In this document: positions 33,114-43,624 of the stretch, piece by piece
Position numbering within the stretch: position 1 is the first letter of the stretch
How the letters are laid out: every line of letters starts with the position of its first letter
Assembly: GCA_022843805.1 (NCBI GenBank)
Contig: JALHMY010000053.1
Location: 1 to 61,312, forward strand
Source: Fuerstiella sp.
Lineage (GTDB): Bacteria > Planctomycetota > Planctomycetia > Planctomycetales > Planctomycetaceae
Direction: 5' to 3'
Length of the DNA stretch: 61,312 bases
Notes under the pieces: generated by a model
The model's database searches: none
Told to the model about the DNA's origin: nothing
Seen by the model: the letters and a program-made list of their open reading frames with translations, nothing else
Made by a program: the position numbers and the translations under genes

Positions 33114-34991
33114 TCAGGCAGCTCGTTTCTGGATTAGTTTGGGCATTGAATCGGCAGCTGGTTCGGAGCTGAGTTCGACCAGACGACTGGTAACTCGCCA
33201 CAGCATTTCACTAAGCTCTTCGCGGCTGGCATTCAAATGATCCTGCAGGCTTTGCAGTTCCTGAAGGATACTGTCTGGCGTCACGTTTGGCTGTCGAGGT
33301 GCTCGAAAAATCTTCTCATGTACGCGACAGGCGCATTCTTCGCTTTCGTAGAACAGCTCTTCGTAGAGTTTTTCGCCTGGGCGCAGGCCGGTGAAAACGA
33401 TATCGATGTCTTCCGGATAGCTCAGTCCCGACAGCCGAATCATATCTTTGGCCAGGTCGACGATCCGAACAGGCTCGCCCATATCAAGAATCAGCACATC
33501 GCCACCCTCGCCGGATGCTGCCGACTGCAGGACCAGCTGTACGGCTTCCGGAATCGTCATAAAGTATCGCAGCATTTCCGGGTCAGTGACGGTGACAGGG
33601 CCGCCTTCCTCAATTTGCCGTCGAAAAGTTGGCACCACACTGCCGGCAGAGTTCAGTACGTTTCCGAAACGTACTGTGATAAACCGGGTTGTCGAGCGAC
33701 AGGCAACCGAATGCAGATAATGCTCGGCGATCAGTTTCGTTGCCCCCATGACGTTTGTTGGCCGCACGGCTTTGTCGGTTGAGATCATTACAAAGCGTTC
33801 GACGGAAAACCTGTGAGCAAGATCGACGAGTGTGCGAGTTCCAAAAACGTTGTTTCGTATGGCGGCCTGCGGATTCGCTTCCATCAGCGGAACATGCTTA
33901 TAGGCGGCCGCATGAAAGACCACAGCAGGTCGGTGCTGCATGAAGACCCGCTTCATTGCAAGTTCATCAGTAATGTCTTCCAGAATGAATTCGAACGCCG
34001 GAGCAGGACGATTGAGCTCCCTGGCGACGGCGCAGAATTCCTGCTCCATCTGAAAAATGCCGAACTCAGACTGATCCAGCAAAACGATTTTCCTTGGTCC
34101 AAACAGTACAAGCTGCCGACAGACTTCTGAACCAATGCTCCCGGCCGCACCTGTCACCATGACCACTTTGTTTCTGATAACAGCCCGGATGCCGTTCAGA
34201 TCGAGCTGATTTGGTTCGCGTCGCAGCAGGTCATCAATGGTTATATCCCGCATCCGCAGATGAAATCGTCGTGCATGAATTTCGTCCACAGTTGGCACAA
34301 GATGAGCTTCAACGCCGTGCTGAAGGCATGCCTCCTGAACCTCTCGAACAGTGCGTCCAGGCAGGTTGGACGGAAGCAGCACATGGACCGCACGGGTGCG
34401 ATCGATGATTCTGCTCAATCCCTCAGACACATCAAACAACGGAACGCCGCCAATCAGGCCAGGGCCGTGGTGATTTTTTGCACAAACAACACCCACAACA
34501 CGCAGTCGTGAAGATCCCGACTGAATGGCGGTCAGCAGACTGATGGCGTCGGCTTCACTTCCATAGATCAGTGCGAGTTCTGCTTTCGGGCCCTGTCGAT
34601 TCGTCGCAAAGGTTCGCATTGAGTTTGCCAGGACTCGAAGCGTCGCCAGCATCGCCGCGGACAACATCGTATCATTGGCAATTACGGAACGGGGAATTCG
34701 CGGCATTGTTTCGTGAGCAAGCTGCAATGCTGCCACCAGAATTCCCCCCACAACGCAAATGGCAGTCGACCACGTCAGATCGTGAATCGTTGAATAACGA
34801 AGATGGCGTCTCCAGTCTCTCGAAAACAACACAATCGCAACTTTTAGCAGCACCACGACCAACACGCTCTCGTGATATACCTCGCGAGCATAATCGGTCA
34901 GTACGAAGTCGAAACGCAGCAGGAGCGCAGCTAACAGCGAAACTGCAAAGACAGCTGCATAGCAGCAGACGGCAATAGCCAGTCGCGTCAT
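33114..34991 (-). CDS. Nucleoside-diphosphate-sugar epimerase/dehydratase (CapD/WbpM/PglF-like)
   Basis: Length 625 fits the membrane-bound branch of this family. Four N-terminal membrane helices occupy residues 1-130. A CoA-binding-like domain follows, then the catalytic SDR domain with [16 protein letters not shown] (NAD-binding) near residue 280, [26 protein letters not shown], and [18 protein letters not shown], in which Met replaces the usual catalytic Tyr as is normal for this family. Enzymes of this type convert UDP-GlcNAc to 4-keto-6-deoxy sugars for surface polysaccharides or glycoproteins. It stands upstream (minus strand) of the zinc-ribbon gene by 46 bases. Confidence 0.9.
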   Translation of the reverse strand: MTRLAIAVCCYAAVFAVSLLAALLLRFDFVLTDYAREVYHESVLVVVLLKVAIVLFSRDWRRHLRYSTIHDLTWSTAICVVGGILVAALQLAHETMPRIPRSVIANDTMLSAAMLATLRVLANSMRTFATNRQGPKAELALIYGSEADAISLLTAIQSGSSRLRVVGVVCAKNHHGPGLIGGVPLFDVSEGLSRIIDRTRAVHVLLPSNLPGRTVREVQEACLQHGVEAHLVPTVDEIHARRFHLRMRDITIDDLLRREPNQLDLNGIRAVIRNKVVMVTGAAGSIGSEVCRQLVLFGPRKIVLLDQSEFGIFQMEQEFCAVARELNRPAPAFEFILEDITDELAMKRVFMQHRPAVVFHAAAYKHVPLMEANPQAAIRNNVFGTRTLVDLAHRFSVERFVMISTDKAVRPTNVMGATKLIAEHYLHSVACRSTTRFITVRFGNVLNSAGSVVPTFRRQIEEGGPVTVTDPEMLRYFMTIPEAVQLVLQSAASGEGGDVLILDMGEPVRIVDLAKDMIRLSGLSYPEDIDIVFTGLRPGEKLYEELFYESEECACRVHEKIFRAPRQPNVTPDSILQELQSLQDHLNASREELSEMLWRVTSRLVELSSEPAADSMPKLIQKRAA

Positions 34992-35409
34992 GACGCAAAC
35001 CCTGATTGATATGGGAAGGGTATGAGTGCAGCGGTAGGAGAAAGTGCTGCGAGAGAGAACCGAGAGGAACAGAGTGACCTTTTTTCAGCGTGAGAATTGC
35101 CAAATATCGGTCGAATTCGAAAGGTGCAGAACAACGACTCAGATAAATCTGAAAGGTGAGGCCAGCGAAGTTTGCCGAAACATCGAATTTGTGTCCAGAC
35201 GATTTCTTCGAGCATTACCCAATCACGGTCCTGCCTGTTAAACTCAGGCTGGCATTGACCTGAAACGGGGTTTGCAGCAAGATTCGCCGTTCTGACAATG
35301 GCGTGGTAAATTCCTGCCGGTCATTGTTTTCTCTCTCAACTTCTCAAAAAGAACCATCCGACGTACGCAGCGTCTGTGTACCCGGATTCTCTCTATCTCA
35401 CGTGATTGC
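34992..35409. other. Divergent intergenic region before lysS
   Basis: No gene is supported. It must contain the promoters of lysS (right) and the epimerase (left). I see no riboswitch-type or T-box structure. Confidence 0.35.
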
Positions 35410-36960
35410 ATGACGACCGCGGTACAAAAACCGGATCGCTTTGAAGCTGCCAGGCTGGAAAAGCTGGAGAAAATCGAATCCCTCGGACACGATCCATGGG
35501 GACAGCGTTTTGATGGACATCAGTCGATTTCCTCCGCGCGGCAACTGGTACCCGCAGAATCCGGGGTTGAAGGACCGGTGGCACGTATTGCCGGCCGCAT
35601 TATGCTGCGCCGCAAAGCCGGAAAGCTGCGATTCTACGACATTAAGGATCAGACGGGGCGAATCCAGCTGCTGTTTTCCCGGGGAGAACTGACCGAAGAA
35701 CAATGGGAGCTAATGGGGGCTCTCGACCTGGGTGACCTGATTGGTATCGACGGCAAGACCTGGCGTACAGACTCCGGCGAACCGTCCGTCAAAGTCAGCG
35801 GTCTGACAGTGCTCTGCAAATCGCTCACGCAGCCGCCGGAAAAATTTCACGGAATTGAAGATGAAGAAATCCGGCTTCGACAGCGGTATCTGGACCTGAT
35901 TTACGGCGAAGGTGTGCTGGACCGACTGCTGAAACGTTCGACGATTATTGACTCCGTACGACAAACATTGCGCGAACAGCAATACCACGAGGTGGAAACG
36001 CCCGTCCTGCATGCCATTGCCGGCGGCGCCGCAGCTCGACCGTTTATTACCCACCATAACACTCTGGACATGCAGCTTTTCCTGCGAATTGCCCTGGAAT
36101 TGCATCTCAAACGTTTGCTGGTGGGCGGAATCGAACGGGTTTTTGAAATTGGACGAGTGTTCCGCAACGAAGGCGTGGACAGAACTCACAATCCCGAATT
36201 CACGATGATCGAGATTTATCAGGCATATGGCAATTACGAAACGATGATGGATCTGACGGAACAGATTGTCGTCAATGCCGCCCGTGCGATCAGTGATTCC
36301 CTGATAATTCCATGGGGAGATTCCGGGGAAGTCGTAGACCTGACACCACCATGGAATCGCAGAACCTACGCGGATCTGTTTCTGGAGCATGCTGGCTGTG
36401 AAATGACGAACGGCGACGCGGTCGCTGCAAAAGCCAGATCACTGGGAATTGACACAACCGGCATGCACCCGGATGTGATCGTCAGCGAAGTTTTTGAAGC
36501 AACTGTCGAAGATCACCTGACAGGTCCGATTTTTGTCATCGACTATCCGGCCGCCATTTGCCCGCTTACAAAAAGAAAACGCAGTAATCCGGCTGTCGCT
36601 GAACGATTTGAACTGTTCGTGAGAGGCATGGAACTGGCAAACGCCTATACGGAATTAAACGACCCAAGGCTGCAGGAGCAGTTATTTCAAACACAACTGG
36701 CTGGCCAGAGCGAAGAAGATTCAATGGCCAAAATGGATCTCGACTTTATCAGGGCACTGAAGACGGGCATGCCACCTGCGGGCGGCCTTGGAATTGGCAT
36801 CGACAGGCTGGTCATGTTGCTGACAAACGGTAGTGCCATTAAAGACGTGATTTATTTTCCATTGCTGCGGCATGAAAATGCTGATTCCCGTGACGCTGAT
36901 GCCCCGGACGCTGATGCCCGAGGTCATGATTCTGCAGATATTAAGGCGACCGACAGTTGA
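35410..36960 (+). CDS. lysS: Lysyl-tRNA synthetase, class II
   Basis: The 516 residues contain the N-terminal OB-fold ([20 protein letters not shown] onward) for the anticodon, motif 1 near [13 protein letters not shown], motif 2 [20 protein letters not shown] (about residue 247), the class II LysRS signature [20 protein letters not shown] and motif 3 [14 protein letters not shown] (about 458). It charges tRNA-Lys with lysine. The last 25 residues, an Asp/Ala/His-rich tail after FPLLRHEN, are not part of the usual enzyme and come from [15 protein letters not shown] repeats, probably intergenic repeat DNA read in frame. The ATG is at 35410; no clear ribosome site. Confidence 0.95.
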   Translation: MTTAVQKPDRFEAARLEKLEKIESLGHDPWGQRFDGHQSISSARQLVPAESGVEGPVARIAGRIMLRRKAGKLRFYDIKDQTGRIQLLFSRGELTEEQWELMGALDLGDLIGIDGKTWRTDSGEPSVKVSGLTVLCKSLTQPPEKFHGIEDEEIRLRQRYLDLIYGEGVLDRLLKRSTIIDSVRQTLREQQYHEVETPVLHAIAGGAAARPFITHHNTLDMQLFLRIALELHLKRLLVGGIERVFEIGRVFRNEGVDRTHNPEFTMIEIYQAYGNYETMMDLTEQIVVNAARAISDSLIIPWGDSGEVVDLTPPWNRRTYADLFLEHAGCEMTNGDAVAAKARSLGIDTTGMHPDVIVSEVFEATVEDHLTGPIFVIDYPAAICPLTKRKRSNPAVAERFELFVRGMELANAYTELNDPRLQEQLFQTQLAGQSEEDSMAKMDLDFIRALKTGMPPAGGLGIGIDRLVMLLTNGSAIKDVIYFPLLRHENADSRDADAPDADARGHDSADIKATDS

Positions 36961-36981
36961 AAACATAACAATCAGAGCGGC

Positions 36982-37130
36982 ATATGGGATATGGGAGGGC
37001 GAAGCTCCTGCTGAGCCGAAGATGGGCAGATGGGAGGGCGAAGCTCCTGCTGAGCCGTGAAAAGCTCGGCGGGAGCCTCGCCCTCCCGAAAAAGTACAAA
37101 GCTCGGCGGGAGCCTCGCCCTCCCGGGAAA
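36982..37130. repeat. Interspersed GGGAGGGCGAAGCTCC repeats, two orientations
   Basis: Two copies of GGGAGGGCGAAGCTCCTGCT and two of GCTCGGCGGGAGCCTCGCCC lie in the gap between lysS and the LolC-like gene. They are related to the 36-bp unit at 30839. The opposite arrangement can fold into long hairpins. Confidence 0.8.
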
Positions 37131-37245
37131 AACAATTTTGCCGCTCGCCTGGAAGTTGACTCATAATTTTTGATGTGCTGAAAAACGGATTACAGCAGAG
37201 AGTTCATTCTGAGGATTTTTGCCTTTCGGCAACGGAGTGCCCACG

Positions 37246-38838
37246 ATGTATAAATTGCTGCTCTGCATTCGCTACCTGCGTACAAAGTATATCGCGCTGG
37301 CCAGCATTATCAGCGTGATGCTGGGTGTAGCCACCATGATCGTGGTGAACAGCGTGATGGCTGGTTTTGCGAGCGAAATGCGTGACAGACTTCACAATTT
37401 CCTTGCGGATATCGTTGTTGAATCTCGCAGCACATCGGGGATTCCCGATTCACGCCATCAGCTGGAAGTGGTGGAAAAAGCCGTCGGCAAGTTCGTAGCT
37501 GCCATGACGCCCACGGTTGAGATTCCGGGGATGATTACGATCACTGACCCGTATAGTGGTGAAACGTATCATTCGCAGGTACAGATTCACGGAATTGACC
37601 CCAAAGGCAAAGCTCTGGTTGGCCCACTGCAGGATTATCTGGACAGCTATAATCCGGTGATCGAAGATGGAAAAGTCATTCGGCCACCTCTTCGTAAACC
37701 GGATGATCCACTCGGGTGGGAACTGACGAAGGAAGCTGCCGAATACCGTAAGGAAGTCAAAGAGCTGACCGCTCTTCAGGTCGGAATGTCACAGCCACAG
37801 GCTGGTATTCAATCGCCGGACTTCGACGATTCTGAAGCATCTCCGGACGATAATTCTTCTGCTGACTCCGCAGCCACGTCCCCCGCACCGGACAGCGAAA
37901 ACAACGCTGCCGTGCCCGGCGACCTTTTCGGACCTCCCTTTGCCGGCCCTGGTCAGGAAATCCGTACGGATCCTCTGCCCGCTCGAGTTTACGTGGGTGA
38001 GGGAATTATCAGTTATCATGTCGAAGACCCGGACACAGGTCGACACAAGAAGGTAAATACCAACAATCCGGGCGATGACATTATTTTGGCAACCGCAAAG
38101 ACCAGCCGGCCCCCGGAAGTGGTCAACTTTACGGCAACGATCGTGGATACGTTCCGCAGCGGCATGAGTGAGTACGACACCAGTATTGTGCTGATGAATA
38201 TTGAGGAACTGCAAAAGAATCGCGGTATGATTGCGGATGGCCGAGATGCGATTACATCGATTCACATTCGCCTGAAGGATTATGATGACGCCCCCGAAGT
38301 CGTCGCCCGGCTTAAAAGTGCCTTTCCTGCCGGCGCGGTGAATGTTCGAACATGGGAAGAAAAGCAGGGATTGCTGCTGTCCGCCGTGGAAGTTGAAACC
38401 GCGATTCTGAATGTCCTGCTGTTCCTGATCGTTGCTGTTGCAGGATTTGGAATCCTTGCCATCTTCTTCATGATCGTTGTCGAGAAGACGCGGGATATTG
38501 GAATCCTTAAATCTCTTGGTGCGAGTTCCAATGGAGTGATGACAATTTTCCTGTCCTATGGACTGGGACTGGGAATTGTGGGCAGTTCGGCTGGCGTGGC
38601 GATCGGGCTGATTTTCGTTCGCTATATCAACGAAATCGAAACGGCACTCAGCTGGGTCACCGGACGAAAAGTATTCGATGAAAAAATCTACTATTTTCCT
38701 CGAATTCCAACGCTTGTCAGCCCATGGATGTTGTTCTTCGTAGCGCTTGGTGCCATTGCAATTGCCGTGCTGGCCAGCGTGCTTCCGGCGAGACGAGCTG
38801 CGAGGCTGCATCCGGTCAGCGCTCTGCGAAACGAGTAA
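37246..38838 (+). CDS. LolC/E-like ABC transporter permease
   Basis: One membrane helix near residues 12-40 (YIALASIISVMLGVATMIVV) is followed by a long periplasmic domain and a C-terminal FtsX core of three helices (LLFLIVAVAGFGILAIFFM; FLSYGLGLGIVGSSAGVAIG; MLFFVALGAIAIAVLASVLP) ending PARRAARLHPVSALRNE. This is the MacB/LolC fold used for lipoprotein release or export. An Asp/Ser-rich disordered insert lies near residues 195-235. I chose ATG 37246 rather than the open start at 37219. It lies 56 bases before the LolD-like ATPase gene and works with it. Confidence 0.9.
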   Translation: MYKLLLCIRYLRTKYIALASIISVMLGVATMIVVNSVMAGFASEMRDRLHNFLADIVVESRSTSGIPDSRHQLEVVEKAVGKFVAAMTPTVEIPGMITITDPYSGETYHSQVQIHGIDPKGKALVGPLQDYLDSYNPVIEDGKVIRPPLRKPDDPLGWELTKEAAEYRKEVKELTALQVGMSQPQAGIQSPDFDDSEASPDDNSSADSAATSPAPDSENNAAVPGDLFGPPFAGPGQEIRTDPLPARVYVGEGIISYHVEDPDTGRHKKVNTNNPGDDIILATAKTSRPPEVVNFTATIVDTFRSGMSEYDTSIVLMNIEELQKNRGMIADGRDAITSIHIRLKDYDDAPEVVARLKSAFPAGAVNVRTWEEKQGLLLSAVEVETAILNVLLFLIVAVAGFGILAIFFMIVVEKTRDIGILKSLGASSNGVMTIFLSYGLGLGIVGSSAGVAIGLIFVRYINEIETALSWVTGRKVFDEKIYYFPRIPTLVSPWMLFFVALGAIAIAVLASVLPARRAARLHPVSALRNE

Positions 38839-38894
38839 GACGATGTGCTGAGTTCCTGGTTCCTGTACGCCATCCCAGCTCCTGAGCCACTTTT

Positions 38895-39629
38895 ATGAAC
38901 GATACGATCAAGATGACAACGCCACTCATTGCTGCGGAAGCGATTGCCAAGTCATACGCCAAAGGCGAACACAAGGTTCCTGTGCTGCGAGGCGCAGGGC
39001 TGAAGGCGAATCGTGGAGAATTTATCTCCGTGATCGGCCAGAGCGGATCGGGAAAAAGTACACTCCTGCATGTCATGGGTCTGCTCGACTCGCCGGATGT
39101 GGGTGAAGTCCTGTTGCAGGGACAACGAATCGACAACTTAAATCAGCAGGCTCGTGATCAGCTTAGAAATCATGTCTTTGGTTTCATTTTTCAGTTTTAT
39201 CACCTGCTGCCGGAATTGACACTTCTGGAAAATGTGATGGCTCCGCTGATGATCCGATATTCGATGCTGGAATACTGGCGACGGCGCCACGAAATCCGCG
39301 AATCGGCAATGGATATGATTGGCCGAGTTGGACTGGGGCACCGAATTCGCCATCGACCCTCTGAATTGTCGGGCGGTGAAATGCAGAGGGGCGCCATTGC
39401 CCGGGCTCTTGTCGGTCGTCCGGAGATATTGCTGGCCGATGAACCGACGGGTAATCTGGATTCAGTCACCGGCGGCGAAATCATGGAGCTTCTGAACTCG
39501 CTCAATCAGAACAATCAGCTGACGATCATCATGGTCACACATGATGAGTCGATTGCAGCACAGGCACACAGGATCGTCCGCCTGGCTCAGGGCCGCATTC
39601 AGACAGTTGCTCACGAAGAAGCCGCTTAG
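38895..39629 (+). CDS. LolD-like ABC transporter ATPase
   Basis: The 244 residues carry Walker A GQSGSGKST (about residue 49), Q-loop FIFQFYHLLPELTLLENV, signature LSGGEMQRGAIARAL, Walker B ILLADEPTGNLDS and the H-loop VTHDES. The FYHLLPE-type context and the short length place it in the MacB/LolD family that powers FtsX-like permeases. With the permease just upstream it forms a two-gene exporter, probably for lipoproteins. Confidence 0.93.
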   Translation: MNDTIKMTTPLIAAEAIAKSYAKGEHKVPVLRGAGLKANRGEFISVIGQSGSGKSTLLHVMGLLDSPDVGEVLLQGQRIDNLNQQARDQLRNHVFGFIFQFYHLLPELTLLENVMAPLMIRYSMLEYWRRRHEIRESAMDMIGRVGLGHRIRHRPSELSGGEMQRGAIARALVGRPEILLADEPTGNLDSVTGGEIMELLNSLNQNNQLTIIMVTHDESIAAQAHRIVRLAQGRIQTVAHEEAA

Positions 39630-39632
39630 TCT

Positions 39633-40231
39633 CCACAGTCTTCCCCTGGACTGCGGCAGCCTGCTGCCGCTTTCCAGTCCACAGCCTGCTGTGGACAACT
39701 CCTTTCAACCTGAACATCACGGGCACATGCCCAGCAGCATTTCCGGCCCCAACCGACCCCGCGTCCAATGGCGTGGACTTATTGTCGCCTTTTGCTCCGC
39801 GAAAGTAGCGTTTTCGCGTGTTTTCGCGGAGCGAAAAACGACTATGGAAATCCGCACGATGCTTAAGTCCACGCCATTGGACGCGGCGTCGGTTGAGTCC
39901 AGATTTGAAAACTACAGGCGACATCGACACGCTGAGCCGAAGAAGCGTAGTGGCCAAACCTCGGCTCCATCGGCGCTCTGCTGGTCAGATCTTTCGTCAG
40001 AGGAACTCTCTCACGGATCGCAGTCAGCATTCGCCCGATCGCAACGATCACAGTGACCACAGCAAAAGCAATCCCAGCGAGGCTCGTCATGCGAAGACAG
40101 GCTGGAACACCGCCTCGTGGGCTCGCAGGGCCTTTGCGCCAGGAACAAGCCTGCGGAACAAGCACGTGCGAACGTACTCCGCCTGGCGCAAAGGCGAGGT
40201 AAACCCACGAGGCAAGCTCGTGGGCGGCTGA
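39633..40231. repeat. 599-bp composite duplication, copy 1
   Basis: It is almost identical to 41316-41914. It starts CCACAGTCTTCCCCTGGA, contains hairpins GCGGCAGCC-TGCTGCCGC and GTCCACAGCC-TGCTGTGGAC, then the 124-bp MITE-like element, a unique 230-bp stretch, and ends with a 119-bp palindromic repeat (from 40113) rich in CCTCGTGGGCTC and GCCTTTGCGCC. Copies flank the gene at 40508-41041. Confidence 0.9.
39761..39884. mobile_element. MITE-like palindromic element, copy 1
   Basis: The ends GCGTCCAATGGCGTGGACTT and its exact reverse complement (39864-39884) form 21-base terminal inverted repeats. A central hairpin contains TTTTCGCTCCGCGAAA-type sequence. No protein is coded. Other copies are at 41444-41567 and 58102-58216. 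Confidence 0.75.
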
Positions 40232-40507
40232 CGTTTCGCCAGTTCGGCCATCAGCCCCGCGTCTCAACGTCATCTCGATGGCCCATTCCGACCGTCAGCG
40301 CCAATTGCTTTACCCTATCCGCACTCGCGAGCCGCGATCCATCGACCGGCCTGATTTCACAGGGCTTTCTGAACAAAGCCTTCTCGAAACCCTTCGGCTT
40401 GACGCGATCGTGAATGCAGGCGCGGAACACGCACGCCACTTCAAAGATTCCGTTCCTCCTTTCACTACGCCAGCGCGAAGTCAAAGGCATATTGGTTCGC
40501 CTGGGTA

Positions 40508-41041
40508 TTAACGGAATTCCGGCCACCACCACCATGTGAAATAGTAAATCCTGCGACGAGTATTTGGCCAGCCACTTGACATGTCAAAGACGTCGTTGGA
40601 TATGTCATAGAGCGACCAGAAGGTCGTAAATAGAGCCACACCGACAATTATGCACCACGATCGTGTCGGTCGAGACGGAGTATAATAGAGAGCGAAAACT
40701 GTCGCTGCACACGGGACAGCGGACTTCCAAACGCGACAATAGAATGGCAACCACTCAATTAGCCCTGACCAAAATCGTTCGCCTGGAAGAATTCTCCAAA
40801 CCAAACATGTTTGGCGGTAAATGAAAAGCAGCCACACACAGAGCCCAACGACATAGGAAAACCAAAGTGCAAGGGAACATATCAGGAGGCAACGTTGATT
40901 CAGGGACAACTGCCGCCACCGGTAGCCCCGTAGAACACGAACGAAACGAAGGAAATGCAACTTTAATCGGCGCGACAGCGGAACCTGGGCTGCCGCCGTG
41001 TCGGTCGAGATCGATAATGGTTCATATGGGGTTTCGGTCAC
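40508..41041 (-). CDS. Hypothetical membrane protein between direct repeats
   Basis: The 177-residue protein has hydrophobic segments near 50-73 (CLLICSLALWFSYVVGLCVW) and 107-146 (AATVFALYYT, IIVGVALFTTFWSL), and a Trp-rich end (YYFTWWWWPEF). No family is recognised. It is bracketed by the two 599-base repeats, so it could be lost or duplicated by recombination. It is the only gene in this 2.4-kb gap. Confidence 0.6.
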   Translation of the reverse strand: MTETPYEPLSISTDTAAAQVPLSRRLKLHFLRFVRVLRGYRWRQLSLNQRCLLICSLALWFSYVVGLCVWLLFIYRQTCLVWRILPGERFWSGLIEWLPFYCRVWKSAVPCAATVFALYYTPSRPTRSWCIIVGVALFTTFWSLYDISNDVFDMSSGWPNTRRRIYYFTWWWWPEFR

Positions 41042-41315
41042 ATAGTCCTCTTCTCAGGCTGACGACTGTGTTAAAGCGGTGCGCGCGTTGGACTATGATT
41101 TCAAAATCCGCGTGATCGCCCACTCGCGTTCAGCGACTGGTTCTGCTGCCTGCTTTTGGAACGAGTGAAGTATCCCACGAATCGTGCTGGAGGCAAAGAG
41201 AGACACTCGTGATCACTTTGGTATTGCTGCGTCTGCAGGATTTCAGTTTTGGGCCTTGCGTTGACACGGCCACGGTAATTGTTTTCCCATCCACTGATGA
41301 CGGAATCGTTGTGAA

Positions 41316-41914
41316 CCACAGTCTTCCCCTGGAAAGCGGCAGCCTGCTGCCGCTTTCCAGTCCACAGCCTGCTGTGGACAACTCCTTTCAACCTAAACAT
41401 CACGGGCACATGCCCGGCAGCATTTCCGGCCCCAACCGACCCCGCGTCCAATGGCGTGGACTTATTGTCGCCTTTTGCTCCGCGAAAGTAGCGTTTTCGC
41501 GTGTTTTCGCGGAGCGAAAAACGACTATGGAAATCCGCACGATGCTTAAGTCCACGCCATTGGACGCGGCGTCGGTTGAGTCCAGATTTGAAAACTACAG
41601 GCGACATCAACACGCTGAGCCGATGAAGCGTAGTGGCCAAACCTCGGCTCCATCGGCGCTCTGCTGTTCAGATCTTTCGTCAGAGGAATTCTCTCACGGA
41701 TCGCAGTCAGCATTCGCCCGATCGCAACGATCACCGTGACCACTGCAACATCAATCCCAGCGAGGCTCGTCATTCGAAGACAGGCCGGAACATCGCCTCG
41801 TGGGCTCGCAGGGCCTTTGCGCCAGGAACGAGCCTGCGGAACAAGCACGTGCGAACGTACTCCGCCTGACGCAAAGGCGAGGTAAACCCACGAGGCAAGC
41901 TCGTGGGCGGCTGA
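41316..41914. repeat. 599-bp composite duplication, copy 2
   Basis: Second copy, same length as 39633-40231 and almost identical. Differences are scattered single bases, so the duplication looks recent or is kept alike by gene conversion. Confidence 0.9.
41444..41567. mobile_element. MITE-like palindromic element, copy 2
   Basis: It is identical in layout to 39761-39884 and is carried inside the 599-base duplication. Confidence 0.75.
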
Positions 41915-41941
41915 TGCGGTCACCCAGCCCCCACGAGCTCG

Positions 41942-42061
41942 CCTCGTGGGCTCACAGGGCCTTTTGCGCCAGGAACGAGCCTGCGGAATTAGCACGTTCG
42001 AAGGAACTCCGCCTGGCGCAAAGGCGAGGTAAACCCACGAGGCAAGCTCGTGGGCGGCTGA
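41942..42061. repeat. Extra copy of the CCTCGTGGGCTC palindromic repeat
   Basis: It resembles the last 119 bases of the 599-base duplication (40113-40231 and 41796-41914). A diverged copy lies at 61077-61161. It ends just before the stop of the second ketosynthase gene. Confidence 0.75.
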
Positions 42062-42082
42062 TTTGCGGCCGCCGCGTATGGC

Positions 42083-43390
42083 CTATGGCGCTGCAATCAC
42101 AACCGCACTGGCCTGGCCCATCCGGGTGACACTCGTCTTCAGGAACAGCTTATTGTCCGTCGCAAGATGTTCTCCATGAACAACGTTCAGGGGTGCCAGT
42201 GGATCAGCAGTCTGGAAGTTCAGAGTCTTCGGAACAATACCCTGCTGCAATCCCAGCAGCGACGCTGCGATCTCACACAACCCGGCACCACTGCCCGAAC
42301 TTCCCATATAACTCTTTAGAGCTGTTACCGGCACTCGATCGGCGTTCTCACCAAACAATCGACGTAAGCCACTTGCTTCCAGCTGATCGCGGAGAGGATG
42401 TCCGGAACCGGACGCGTTCACATGACCGATTTCGGACGGGGCAAGGCCCGCGTTTTTCATCGCGGCAGAAGCCGCCTGATAAACGGCTGTCGCCTCATCC
42501 GGATCACCACTGCTGCTGATCACCGTACTGGCACCGCATCCCAGAATGGTGCCAAGAATTTTTGCCCCGCGAGCCTCCGCATGCACCCGAGCTTCCAGAA
42601 TCAGTGTACAGGATGCTTCAGCAAGTACCTCGCCGGTACGATCACGATCGAATGGACGGCACCGAGTTTCTGCAGGTCCGGTTGCAAGAATGTCCCACTT
42701 TGCATACTGACAAGCCTTAGCGGCCTGCAGACGAGTTCCCGTGGTTCCTGTCATCATCACGTCGGCACGATTTCGGCGAATGATGTTTGCAGCCTCGGCA
42801 ATGGCCAGCCCGCCGGATGCTTCGTCATGAGTGATTGAGTTATTCGGACCTCGAGCGTCCAGAGCGATTCCGATATGACACCCAGGCATATTGGGCAGGT
42901 AACGCAACAGCCAGAGTGGCTCCATACCGGATAATCCGGCGTCGCCCCATTTGTCAAAATCGAAAGCCATCCGGCCATTTTTTTCTGAGAGCGACTTCAC
43001 AGCGGCACCGACAAGAACTTCGGGTGGGCTGGACATTAAATTCGCGCCGAAATCAATACCAATCCGATCCGCCGCCACGCTGCCCGGTGGCAGGCCTGCA
43101 TCTTCCATCGCCTGAATTGCGGAAGCCACACCCAGCTGAATATCACGGCACATCACCTTCAGACTCTTTCGCAGAGTCTTCAAATGCTGCTTTTTGGCAC
43201 TTTCTTCGTTGAAATCACTGATCTCTCCGCCGACACAGTCCGGAGTACCGATGAAGGGAAGCAGCTGGACTTTATGAATTCCGCTTCGACCCTCGGTAAT
43301 GCTCGACCAAAAGGCCTCTCGACCAATTCCCAGCGGGGAAAAGATGCCAATTCCGGTGATTACTACGTCGCGAGGTGAAGGAGTAGACAT
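42083..43390 (-). CDS. Beta-ketoacyl synthase homologue lacking the catalytic triad (KS-beta-like)
   Basis: The 435 residues follow the FabF/KAS-II fold, with VVITGIGIFSPLG, FGANLMSSPPEV, GGLAIAEAANIIRR and LEARVHAEARGAKI. The nucleophile position reads THDEASGG instead of TACASGT, giving Glu190 for Cys. The first histidine region reads HVNASGSGH instead of INAHGTST (Ser327) and the second LKSYMGSSGSG instead of KSxxGHxxG (Ser364). All three catalytic residues are gone although the fold is kept. This recalls chain-length factors (KS-beta), which pair with an active KS. It follows the genuine fabF gene by 234 bases and is the last gene of the cluster. Confidence 0.85.
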   Translation of the reverse strand: MSTPSPRDVVITGIGIFSPLGIGREAFWSSITEGRSGIHKVQLLPFIGTPDCVGGEISDFNEESAKKQHLKTLRKSLKVMCRDIQLGVASAIQAMEDAGLPPGSVAADRIGIDFGANLMSSPPEVLVGAAVKSLSEKNGRMAFDFDKWGDAGLSGMEPLWLLRYLPNMPGCHIGIALDARGPNNSITHDEASGGLAIAEAANIIRRNRADVMMTGTTGTRLQAAKACQYAKWDILATGPAETRCRPFDRDRTGEVLAEASCTLILEARVHAEARGAKILGTILGCGASTVISSSGDPDEATAVYQAASAAMKNAGLAPSEIGHVNASGSGHPLRDQLEASGLRRLFGENADRVPVTALKSYMGSSGSGAGLCEIAASLLGLQQGIVPKTLNFQTADPLAPLNVVHGEHLATDNKLFLKTSVTRMGQASAVVIAAP

Positions 43391-43624
43391 GAACTAATAC
43401 TCGATCTAAAACTGCTCGACCCAAAACCGGCCCCGATTAACCAGCAAGACACTATGCCGACCAACCGGAAACTGGCTGTTTAGCCAAAGAATTCAAAAGT
43501 GTAACAATCAGCAAACGTCAATTCTGCGCGGTTTCGTCAATTTACAAAATCTGACGAAGCCCTGACATCAATCCTGACATCTGGGGAGACTATGCGCTGA
43601 GTTTTCCCGGTTTTCGGGCCGATT

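Noticed and set aside
37789..38811. 340-codon minus-strand frame inside the LolC-like gene
   Set aside because: It is a shadow of a clear ABC permease on the plus strand and is rich in His, Asn and Arg as expected from antisense.
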